Shown here piece by piece: positions 1-6,436 of a stretch of 8,605 bases of DNA (its first letter is position 1; every line of letters begins with the position of its first letter). The position numbers were made by a program, and so were the translations under genes. The DNA comes from Methylococcaceae bacterium (GTDB lineage Bacteria > Pseudomonadota > Gammaproteobacteria > Methylococcales > Methylomonadaceae): positions 1-8,605 of the forward strand of contig CANNLO010000192.1 in the NCBI GenBank assembly GCA_947505055.1, read 5' to 3'. The notes beneath the pieces are model-generated. The model made no database searches and was not told the DNA's origin. It saw nothing but the letters and a program-made list of their open reading frames with translations.

Positions 1-2489
1 AGGATCTGGATGTGCCGTATTTATGGCGCAGGTTGGATGTAAATAATGTTTTATCGTTAGGCACTAACGAATCACTTTTTGACGATGACCAAAGTGACTT
101 GGTTGATGTAGTGAATGATGCAGATTTTAAAACCTTGCAGAGTGTTATAGACCTATTTGAACACGCGAAAACCTTTGGCTCGTTAATTCAGGTTCCCGCT
201 GATCAGGCTGATTTTTTAAAGGACTTAAACAAGCAATTACAAACACTGATTGAGCAGGGTAATAGTTTTCAAAAACCGGCCGCAAAAACGTTATTGCCGT
301 TTGTGCAACAGGCTTGGTACTTAGCTCAGCAATATGATTCAGTTATTGCTAATCCGCCTTATCTCGCCGCTAAATCATTCAATAAAGTTTTAAAAGATTG
401 GATGATTATAAGTTATAAGGGGGTTGATAAGGATCTTTTTTCAGCATTCATTTTAAGGAATCTAAGTTTAACAAAAAATAATGGTTATTGTGGAGTTATG
501 ACTTCATTTGTTTGGATGTTTATTTCAACGTTTGAAAATCTAAGGCATAGCGTATTATCTAATTCTACAATTCAATCTTTAGTTCAATTACATTATGATG
601 CATTTGCAGAAGCAAAGGCTCATATTATGACCTGTGTTTTATCTAAAGGAGCCATCGATAATTACATCGGTAGTTATATCCGCCTTACTGAATTTCCAGG
701 TGTTGATGTACAAGCACCAATGACTATATATGCCATAAAAAATAGAAATTGTGGTTGGTTTTATGATACTCAACAAAAAAACTTTTATGACATTCCTGCT
801 ACGCCAATTTCTTATTGGGCAAGTAATAATGTTAAGAAGTGCTTTGAACTAGGTGAAAGACTTGGTGATTTAATACCAGTTAAAAAGGGTATGGATACTG
901 GAAATAACGACATCTTTTTAAGACTTTGGCATGAAGTTAATTACATTAAACTTGGAATACGATACGAATCAACAAAACAATTTGTAGATGATAATAAAAA
1001 ATGGCTTCCTTATGATAAAGGTGGTAATTATAGAAAATGGTACGGTAATAATGAATATGTTTTAAATTGGGAAAATAACGGAAGTGAACTTAGAAGATCA
1101 AGCGCTAATTTAAGAAGTGAAAATTTATATTTTAAAAAAAGTATTACTTGGTGTGCTTTAACTTCGACCTCAACTAGTGCTAGATTATCTAATGCAGGAA
1201 GTACATTTGACTCAGCGGGTTCATCAATGTTTCCGTCACAAAAAGAGTTTAATATTTTTCTTGGTTTAATGAATAGCGCTGTAGTTGATTCTATATTAAA
1301 AATACTAAATCCAACCCTAAATTATGGTGCTGGTAGTATTTCAAATCTTCCTTTTATTAATAAAAGTATATTGGCTATAGTTGATCCTTATGTTGATGAT
1401 TTAGTTTCTATATTTAAAGAAGATTGGGATAGTTTTGAGACATCGTACGAGTTTTATAAAAACCCATTGATTACTCATACAAAAGGTGAGTTAAAGCTAA
1501 GAGTTGGTCTACTGTCTTATTTTTCAGAAACCAAAAATAAGGTGGCTATTGCATCAAATCTGGAAGAAAAATGTGATCAAATTTTTATTAAAGCTTATGG
1601 ATTAGATCAAGAAATGGCTCCAAGTAAAGTTCCAGTAAGTTTACTAATCAATCCATATTTCCGCTATGGAAAAAAGAAGAACATCGAGTACGAATTATTA
1701 TTCAGAGAGGATATTTTCAAAGAATTGATTAGTTACAGTGTCGGCTGCATGATGGGGCGTTATCGCCTCGATAAACCAGGGTTGATTTATGCCCATTCCG
1801 GAAATATTGATTTCGACAAAATTTACAATGATACTTTGGAGGCGGTTGTAAATCCCTTCATCGCCGATGACGACGGCATAATCCCCTTAACTGATCAGGA
1901 TTGGTTTAAAGACGATGCCACCAATCGTTTTCGAGATTTTGTGCGCACGGTTTGGGGTGAAGACAATTTGCAAGAAAACCTTGCCTTTGTTGCCGAAAGC
2001 CTGTGCCTGAGTGGATTGACGGCCAAACGAGGTGAACAGAATTTGGAAACAATTCGTCGTTATTTATCCAACCAATTCTATAAAGACCATCTAAAAACCT
2101 ACAAAAAACGCCCGATCTATTGGCTGTTTAGTTCCGGCAAACAAAAGGCTTTTGAAGGTCTAGTGTACTTGCATCGTTATAATGACAGCACCTTGCCCAG
2201 AATGCGTACCGAATACGTCACGCCGTTGTTGGGTAAATATGACGCCTTTGCCGACCAGTTAAAAAAACAACTAGAAGACGCCACCACCAGCGAAGCCACG
2301 TTATTAAATAAAGAACTGCTGGCGCTGGAGAAAAAACAAACCGAACTGCGTGCCTTTGACGACAATCTAAAACACTATGCCGATAGGCGCATTAAACTGG
2401 ATCTGGATGACGGCGTGAAAGTCAACTACGGCAAGTTTGGTGATTTGTTAGCTGAGGTTAAGGCGATTACGGGTGGTAAAGGTGAGTAG
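1..2489 (+). CDS. pglX: PglX, BREX-1 adenine-specific DNA methyltransferase (5' truncated by window)
   Basis: C-terminal about 828 residues of PglX, the N6-adenine methyltransferase that marks host DNA in type I BREX. The reading frame is open from the first full codon (position 3); the GTG at 12 lies inside a conserved stretch (DLDVPYLWRRLDVNN) and is not the real start. The amino-methyltransferase motif IV NPPY is at 351-362, inside SVIANPPYLA. The SAM-binding motif I should lie upstream of the window. The middle carries the target-recognition-like part, with a run resembling the conserved 'LNPTLNYGAGSISNLPF' region near 1303-1350. The C-terminal part (about 1735-2489) ends in a charged, probably helical segment. 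Full-length relatives are about 1200 residues, so roughly 400 are missing at the edge. The TAG stop at 2487 is 3 nt before the next gene, so the two are surely co-transcribed. The family assignment is firm; methylation specificity cannot be read from the sequence. Confidence 0.93.
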   Translation, partial: DLDVPYLWRRLDVNNVLSLGTNESLFDDDQSDLVDVVNDADFKTLQSVIDLFEHAKTFGSLIQVPADQADFLKDLNKQLQTLIEQGNSFQKPAAKTLLPFVQQAWYLAQQYDSVIANPPYLAAKSFNKVLKDWMIISYKGVDKDLFSAFILRNLSLTKNNGYCGVMTSFVWMFISTFENLRHSVLSNSTIQSLVQLHYDAFAEAKAHIMTCVLSKGAIDNYIGSYIRLTEFPGVDVQAPMTIYAIKNRNCGWFYDTQQKNFYDIPATPISYWASNNVKKCFELGERLGDLIPVKKGMDTGNNDIFLRLWHEVNYIKLGIRYESTKQFVDDNKKWLPYDKGGNYRKWYGNNEYVLNWENNGSELRRSSANLRSENLYFKKSITWCALTSTSTSARLSNAGSTFDSAGSSMFPSQKEFNIFLGLMNSAVVDSILKILNPTLNYGAGSISNLPFINKSILAIVDPYVDDLVSIFKEDWDSFETSYEFYKNPLITHTKGELKLRVGLLSYFSETKNKVAIASNLEEKCDQIFIKAYGLDQEMAPSKVPVSLLINPYFRYGKKKNIEYELLFREDIFKELISYSVGCMMGRYRLDKPGLIYAHSGNIDFDKIYNDTLEAVVNPFIADDDGIIPLTDQDWFKDDATNRFRDFVRTVWGEDNLQENLAFVAESLCLSGLTAKRGEQNLETIRRYLSNQFYKDHLKTYKKRPIYWLFSSGKQKAFEGLVYLHRYNDSTLPRMRTEYVTPLLGKYDAFADQLKKQLEDATTSEATLLNKELLALEKKQTELRAFDDNLKHYADRRIKLDLDDGVKVNYGKFGDLLAEVKAITGGKGE
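363..1690 (+). other. AT-rich segment of pglX, probable exchanged target-recognition region
   Basis: Within one intact reading frame, base composition changes sharply after the NPPY motif and returns to the gene's norm near 1690-1740. I count 16 G/C in the 60 bases 961-1020, against 27 in 1921-1980. The codons in the segment favour AAA, AAT, TTA and ATT; those outside use more GCC, CTG and GGC. Target-recognition parts of PglX and related methyltransferases are known to diverge fastest, so replacement by recombination from a lower-GC source is the simplest reading. The borders are approximate, judged by eye. Confidence 0.55.
2479..2486 (+). promoter_or_regulatory. Ribosome binding site for the AvcD-like gene
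   Basis: AAGGTGAG lies at the very end of pglX, 6 nt before the ATG at 2493, and supports that start. Because the site sits inside the last pglX codons, translation of the deaminase is likely coupled to pglX. It also leaves no room for a separate promoter or upstream RNA gene in the 3-nt gap. Confidence 0.6.
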
Positions 2490-2492
2490 TTT

Positions 2493-4439
2493 ATGAGTAA
2501 TTATTTAAAGTCAGCAATTGACACTATTTATGGTAAAGATGATGATTTCATTTTATTAGGTCTTACTGGAAGAACTGGAAGTGGTTGTTCAACAGTAGCT
2601 AAAATTTTACAAAGTGACAAACAAGAAATTAAACAATCTTTATTTTTGGGTGATGACCCAACTACAAACGAAGATAGAAAGCAGAAAATAATAAAAAATC
2701 ATTTTGATAAAACTTGGGATGCATTTAGTTTAATACAAGTTAGGTCAATCTTGACCTTAATGCTTGCAGAATCTGTTATAGAAGAATCAACTGGTTATAT
2801 AGAAACTTTAAAATTGATAGACGATGAACAATTAAAAAGTTTAAAAGAAAAATTTAAGTTTATATCTGAAGAATCGAGTAAATTAAAAAATTCAGTTCCA
2901 AAAGTTGGATTTAAGCAGTTTTATACTAAAGTACTTCCTGATCTTTGTGAGCAAATAAAAAATATATTGGGTGAAAAAGCTTTTGTAAAGCTATATCAAA
3001 AAATAGGAACGAACATACGTACTTCTGGAAATCCACTTAACGAAACATTATTAGATGGAAAGTTTTTTACATTAGCAGAAAAAATAAAAAATATTGTTAA
3101 AGACTTGCACGAAGAAAACAAATCATCAAGCCAAAAAACATTAATTGTTATTGATGCTATACGGAATCCCCTTGAAGCAATTTATTTTCAAGATAGATAC
3201 GCATCATTTTTTTTAGTCGCCGTTTCTTGTGATGATTCAGAACGAAAACAGCGGCTTAGGAAGCAAAACTATAATGACGATGATATTGAAATATTAGATG
3301 AACAGGAATACCAAAATAGGGATTTAAATAAGGAATCTACATATTCGATTCAAGATATACAAGGTTGCTTACAGCGAGCAGATATTTATATAAGCAACCC
3401 AGATGAAGAAAATGTAGTTTCGGAGTTTAAGTCTTTAGCAAATCAAGTATTAAGATTTGTTTCATTAATGAAAAGGCCGGGACTCATAACACCAACAGCG
3501 GTTGAGCGGTGCATGCAAGTTGCGTATACCGCAAAATTAAATTCTGGGTGTATTTCTCGTCAAGTTGGTGCCGTAATTACAGATTCTAATTATTCTGTAA
3601 AATCGATTGGTTGGAATGATGCCCCACATGGTCAAGTCCCTTGTAATTTACGAAACAGATTTGACTTGGTAAATGGGAAAGATCAACTGGCTTACAGCAC
3701 ATTTGAGAAGAATGATAATGAGTTTGTAACATTTTTTCGTAAAAGAAATATAAGTTACATTCCAATCAAAAACGACCAAAGTGGAAGAAATGTTTCATAT
3801 TGTTTCAAGTCTGAGTATAACGCTTTTAAAAATAAAGATAATCAGGTTCATACAAGATCACTTCATGCTGAAGAGAATGCATTTTTACAAATTTCAAAAT
3901 ATGGAGGTATTGGAATAGAGGGAGGTAATTTATTTACCACCGCTAGTCCATGTGAATTATGTGCTAAAAAAGCCTATCAACTTGGGATAAAAAAGATATT
4001 TTATATTGATCCATATCCTGGAATTGCAATGAGTCACATAATTGATGGCGGAACTTGTAAACCAGTTTTAAATTTGTTTTCTGGAGCTATAGGACGTGCG
4101 TTTCATCGTTTATTTACACCGATAGTTGCATATAAAGATGAGTTAAATGCGATAAAAGATATAGATATAGATATAGATATAGATATAGATTCTATTTCAA
4201 CAATAGTGTCGGCTGTTCTTAAGTGTGTAGGTGATACGTCAACTGATGAAGTAAAGAGTTTCCATCAAGATTTTAATAAATTGATTAATAGTATTTCTGA
4301 AGATGCATTTAAAAGCATGGAAGCTTTACTTAAAAAACCATCTTCTAGTGCAAAGCGCCAGTCTTTTGAGGAAGATTTACATGTTTTAAATGAAACAGAC
4401 CTTGATCTATTATTATCAAAAGCATCGGAGTTTTTATGA
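2493..4439 (+). CDS. avcD: AvcD-like anti-phage dCTP/dCMP deaminase with N-terminal P-loop domain
   Basis: Two-domain 648-residue protein. The N-terminal P-loop-like motif at residues 26-33 (GRTGSGCS) has cysteine at the usual Walker lysine (C32), a departure I recall being shared by AvcD proteins. A helical, lysine- and glutamate-rich middle follows. The deaminase domain starts near 'TPTAVERCMQVAYTAKLNSG' and carries the zinc site: H458-A-E460 (proton-shuttle glutamate) and P-C487-E-L-C490. Known AvcD enzymes deaminate deoxycytidine nucleotides during phage infection, shrinking the dCTP pool. This copy seems longer than Vibrio AvcD (about 530 residues from memory), with extra length before the deaminase site and in the C-terminal tail. 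An acidic Asp-Ile repeat occupies residues 556-566. The gene is very AT-rich (13 G/C in 2821-2880), unlike the BREX core, which suggests separate acquisition. Family call firm; exact substrate inferred. Confidence 0.88.
   Translation: MSNYLKSAIDTIYGKDDDFILLGLTGRTGSGCSTVAKILQSDKQEIKQSLFLGDDPTTNEDRKQKIIKNHFDKTWDAFSLIQVRSILTLMLAESVIEESTGYIETLKLIDDEQLKSLKEKFKFISEESSKLKNSVPKVGFKQFYTKVLPDLCEQIKNILGEKAFVKLYQKIGTNIRTSGNPLNETLLDGKFFTLAEKIKNIVKDLHEENKSSSQKTLIVIDAIRNPLEAIYFQDRYASFFLVAVSCDDSERKQRLRKQNYNDDDIEILDEQEYQNRDLNKESTYSIQDIQGCLQRADIYISNPDEENVVSEFKSLANQVLRFVSLMKRPGLITPTAVERCMQVAYTAKLNSGCISRQVGAVITDSNYSVKSIGWNDAPHGQVPCNLRNRFDLVNGKDQLAYSTFEKNDNEFVTFFRKRNISYIPIKNDQSGRNVSYCFKSEYNAFKNKDNQVHTRSLHAEENAFLQISKYGGIGIEGGNLFTTASPCELCAKKAYQLGIKKIFYIDPYPGIAMSHIIDGGTCKPVLNLFSGAIGRAFHRLFTPIVAYKDELNAIKDIDIDIDIDIDSISTIVSAVLKCVGDTSTDEVKSFHQDFNKLINSISEDAFKSMEALLKKPSSSAKRQSFEEDLHVLNETDLDLLLSKASEFL
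4158..4190 (+). repeat. Hexanucleotide tandem repeat (GATATA x5 + GAT) inside the deaminase gene
   Basis: Five perfect copies of GATATA plus a final GAT, in frame, encode alternating Asp-Ile (residues 556-566) in the tail after the deaminase domain. The unit is two codons long, so slippage would add or remove Asp-Ile pairs without breaking the frame. It may act as a variable-length linker or acidic strand rather than an on/off switch. The perfect copies suggest recent expansion. Confidence 0.95.
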
Positions 4440-4468
4440 TATATCGAATAATTATTAATTGGGTGCTT

Positions 4469-4472
4469 GGGA
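4469..4472 (+). promoter_or_regulatory. Weak ribosome binding site deciding the ATPase start
   Basis: GGGA is 6 nt upstream of the ATG at 4479. It favours this ATG over the TTG at 4467, which overlaps this region and would add only four residues. The 39-nt gap between the deaminase stop and this start is AT-rich and has no clear hairpin terminator. Confidence 0.4.
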
Positions 4473-4478
4473 ATCAAT

Positions 4479-5621
4479 ATGCTTAATTCACTGAACATTA
4501 AAAATTTTAGGTCTCTGGAAGATTTTCAGGTCACTAAACTGGGTCGGGTTAACTTAATTGTTGGTAAAAATAATTCAGGTAAAAGCTCGGTACTGGAAGC
4601 ATTAAGAATTTATGCGGGCAATGCTAATCAAGCCTTATTAGAGAAAATTGCTCAAGGTCATGATGAGAGGTGTTTTCTAAATAAAAATTTATATGAAGGT
4701 CTTGATGCTTCATTACCTTATGAAGATTTATTTACGCATAGAGCGTTTCCAGAGGTTGAAAATCCTATTGTTATCGGAGAGTTTGAGAGTGCTAGCGCAT
4801 TAAAAATTTATCATGCCTACACGGTTGAAAAAGATTCCGTCGTTACTGATGAAGAAGGTAATAAAGAAACAATTAAGCGACCGATGACCATTACAAAGAT
4901 TGAATTAACAACCTTTAACAAGGTGCTTAGTGAAGGACTCTTGATTAAAAAGAATGCCGACACGACGACTATCGATTTTAATGTTGTTAGCGCTGATTTT
5001 AGACGATATGTCACGGTGGGTAATCCAATGCCATGTAGTTTTATACCCACGCAATTAGTCGCAATGAATGAGTTAGCCAATGATTGGGATAGTATTGCTC
5101 TCACTGAAGCCGAAGAGATAGTTAAAGAAGCCATGAAAATAATCTTGCCTGAATTTGAAAATCTTACCTTCGTTAATGACTTTTCTTATAGTGAAAGTAA
5201 AGCAGTTAGACGTGTTGCTAAAGTCAAAATTACGGGAATATCACGTCCAGTACCTTTAAATAGTTTAGGGGACGGTATGTTGCGAATTTTGCAGTTAGTG
5301 TTAAAGCTATTTTCTGCAAAAGGAGGTTTTCTTTTAATTGATGAATTTGAGAACGGCTTGCACTATAGCGTTCAGGAAAAAGTATGGAGCTTATTGTTTG
5401 AGTTGTCGCTAAAGCTAGATATTCAGATATTTGCGACTACACATAGTTGGGATTGTATTGAGAGTTTCGCAAAAGTGGCAATGGCTAAAAAAGACATTGA
5501 TAGCGTGTTGTTTAGAGTTGGTAAAAGTGTTCGTACCAGTGATAAAGGACGAGTTATTTCAACTGTATTCGATCAAGAGCAGCTATACAGCATTACGCAG
5601 TCTGATGTTGAGGTGCGTTAA
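4479..5621 (+). CDS. AAA15/OLD-type ATPase, partner of the downstream TOPRIM-like protein
   Basis: 380-residue ABC/SMC-like ATPase of the type found in OLD-family and related defence proteins. The N-terminus has the typical 'LNIKNFRSLEDF' strand, then Walker A GKNNSGKS at residues 29-36. A signature-like 'LNSLGDGMLR' lies near 260-269, Walker B 'LLIDEFENGLH' has D288 and E289, and a switch histidine (H322) follows in 'IFATTHSWDCIESF'. All nucleotide-binding elements look intact. There is no TOPRIM domain in the same chain; that role appears to be supplied by the next gene, which overlaps by one base (TAATG). Such pairs occur in PARIS (AriA/AriB) and AbiL, where the ATPase senses a phage trigger and controls a TOPRIM-family effector. 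That working model is inferred here. A general AAA-family ATPase call is safe; I cannot assign a named system. Confidence 0.85.
   Translation: MLNSLNIKNFRSLEDFQVTKLGRVNLIVGKNNSGKSSVLEALRIYAGNANQALLEKIAQGHDERCFLNKNLYEGLDASLPYEDLFTHRAFPEVENPIVIGEFESASALKIYHAYTVEKDSVVTDEEGNKETIKRPMTITKIELTTFNKVLSEGLLIKKNADTTTIDFNVVSADFRRYVTVGNPMPCSFIPTQLVAMNELANDWDSIALTEAEEIVKEAMKIILPEFENLTFVNDFSYSESKAVRRVAKVKITGISRPVPLNSLGDGMLRILQLVLKLFSAKGGFLLIDEFENGLHYSVQEKVWSLLFELSLKLDIQIFATTHSWDCIESFAKVAMAKKDIDSVLFRVGKSVRTSDKGRVISTVFDQEQLYSITQSDVEVR
5610..5615 (+). promoter_or_regulatory. Ribosome binding site for the DUF3226 gene
   Basis: GAGGTG lies within the last ATPase codons, 5 nt before the ATG at 5621. Combined with the TAATG stop-start overlap, it indicates translational coupling and roughly matched production of the two proteins. 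Confidence 0.6.
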
Positions 5622-6283
5622 TGGCTAATCGTAGAAAAATATTATTGGTTGAGGGGGAGTCGGACAAAAGCTTTTTTGAGGAAATTTGTAAAAAGCTATC
5701 ATTGGACGCCTCTGTACTGGTTGCTCCGCCAATTGATTTAGGTGGTACGCATAATACAAAAGGCGGTGTATCAAATCATCTGAAAATTTTGTTACCCCAA
5801 CTAGATGATGGTCAAATTAGTCATATTGCAGTCGTTGTGGATGCTGATTATGATCAGAATGGTGGCGGGTATCAGAGAACAATGGCGAATTTGACTAAAA
5901 TTGTTGAGCCTTTTGGGTTTGTAGTTGAAAACAAGAGTGAAACTGTAAGCGGTATATGTTTTAAAAACACAAACGGGTTATCCGACTTGGGTTTATGGAT
6001 CATGCCAGATAATAGGAAAGAAGGGATGCTGGAAGATTGGATAAAGTCTTGTGTAAGTGAGTCTGAACAAGAACTATTTCAACAGGCAGTACAAGCCGTA
6101 GATCAAATCAGTACGCCTAAATTTAAACCCCATTCATATTCTAAAGCTGAAGTGGCAACATGGTTGGCATGGCAAAAAAAACCTGGACAAGGGCTTTATG
6201 CAACGATTGAAAATAAACTTTTGAATGATGAATATCCGTTGTTTAAAAATTTAGAAGAATGGATGGTTAAGATTTTTCCTTAA
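5621..6283 (+). CDS. DUF3226-type TOPRIM-fold protein, likely effector of the ATPase pair
   Basis: 220-residue protein with TOPRIM-like acidic motifs: the N-terminal strand 'ILLVEGESDKSFF' with E11, and 'AVVVDADYDQNGGG' with D74, D76 and D78. Spacing fits the E...DxD metal-binding arrangement of TOPRIM nucleases and related proteins. The C-terminal half has stretches I associate with DUF3226: 'LGLWIMPDNRKEGMLEDWI' (residues 123-141) and 'KAEVATWLAWQKKPGQGL' (175-192). PARIS uses a DUF4435 protein and AbiL a RloB-type protein in the equivalent place, so this would be a different effector family in the same kind of pair. Nuclease activity is inferred from the acidic residues; a role in nucleotide or RNA cleavage is equally open. 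The start is fixed by the TAATG overlap and the Shine-Dalgarno-like GAGGTG. No signal peptide or membrane segment is visible. Confidence 0.78.
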   Translation: MANRRKILLVEGESDKSFFEEICKKLSLDASVLVAPPIDLGGTHNTKGGVSNHLKILLPQLDDGQISHIAVVVDADYDQNGGGYQRTMANLTKIVEPFGFVVENKSETVSGICFKNTNGLSDLGLWIMPDNRKEGMLEDWIKSCVSESEQELFQQAVQAVDQISTPKFKPHSYSKAEVATWLAWQKKPGQGLYATIENKLLNDEYPLFKNLEEWMVKIFP

Positions 6284-6300
6284 TACATTACATCGTATAT

Positions 6301-6333
6301 GGCACCAAGTAGGCACTAGGTTGGCACCAAGTA
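6301..6333 (+). repeat. Three 11-bp tandem units (GGCACCAAGTA / GGCACTAGGTT / GGCACCAAGTA)
   Basis: Units 1 and 3 are identical over 11 bases (12 counting the preceding T); the middle unit matches at 7 of 11 positions. The period is close to one helical turn, which would place each unit on the same DNA face. It lies right after the DUF3226 stop and about 100 bp before pglZ. It may be a leftover of the repetitive linker of the decayed gene, a scar of the insertion, or a binding site. The sequence alone does not choose among these. Confidence 0.75.
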
Positions 6334-6420
6334 CAAAGTCAAATCTAAATAATGAGAATGGCATGGTAGAGCTAATCATTCCCGACAAACCCACCCGTTC
6401 AAAACAAAAATACCGACTTA

Positions 6421-6426
6421 AAAGGA
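6421..6426 (+). promoter_or_regulatory. Ribosome binding site for pglZ
   Basis: AAAGGA ends 10 nt before the ATG at 6437 and supports that start. The site lies inside the remnant reading frame whose stop overlaps the pglZ ATG, so ribosomes finishing that frame could reinitiate at pglZ. Confidence 0.55.
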
Positions 6427-6436
6427 ATCAGTATTA

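Noticed and set aside
12..14. GTG as the start codon of the first gene
   Set aside because: The frame continues upstream to the window edge and the codons around it encode conserved PglX sequence, so it is an internal valine.
4467..4469. TTG as start of the ATPase
   Set aside because: It adds only four residues with no better ribosome site; the ATG at 4479 begins the family-typical N-terminal strand and has GGGA upstream.
4431..4478. Possible promoter in the gap before the ATPase
   Set aside because: AT-rich with TATTAA-like hexamers, but no convincing -35 at the right spacing; such matches are expected by chance at this composition.
4817..5134. 105-codon minus-strand ORF inside the ATPase gene
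   Set aside because: Low-complexity Ser/Val/Leu-rich translation antisense to a conserved gene; a shadow of the real frame. The same applies to the minus-strand ORFs at 2177-2365, 4265-4498, 6418-6615 and 7950-8144.
5431..5628. Small + strand ORF overlapping the ATPase end in another frame
   Set aside because: Lies wholly over well-supported ATPase and start-of-DUF3226 coding sequence, has no recognisable motif and no good start context.
4479..6283. Calling the pair PARIS (ariA/ariB)
   Set aside because: The second protein's conserved stretches (IMPDN...GMLEDW, TWLAWQ) point to DUF3226 and not DUF4435, so the PARIS name is not supported.
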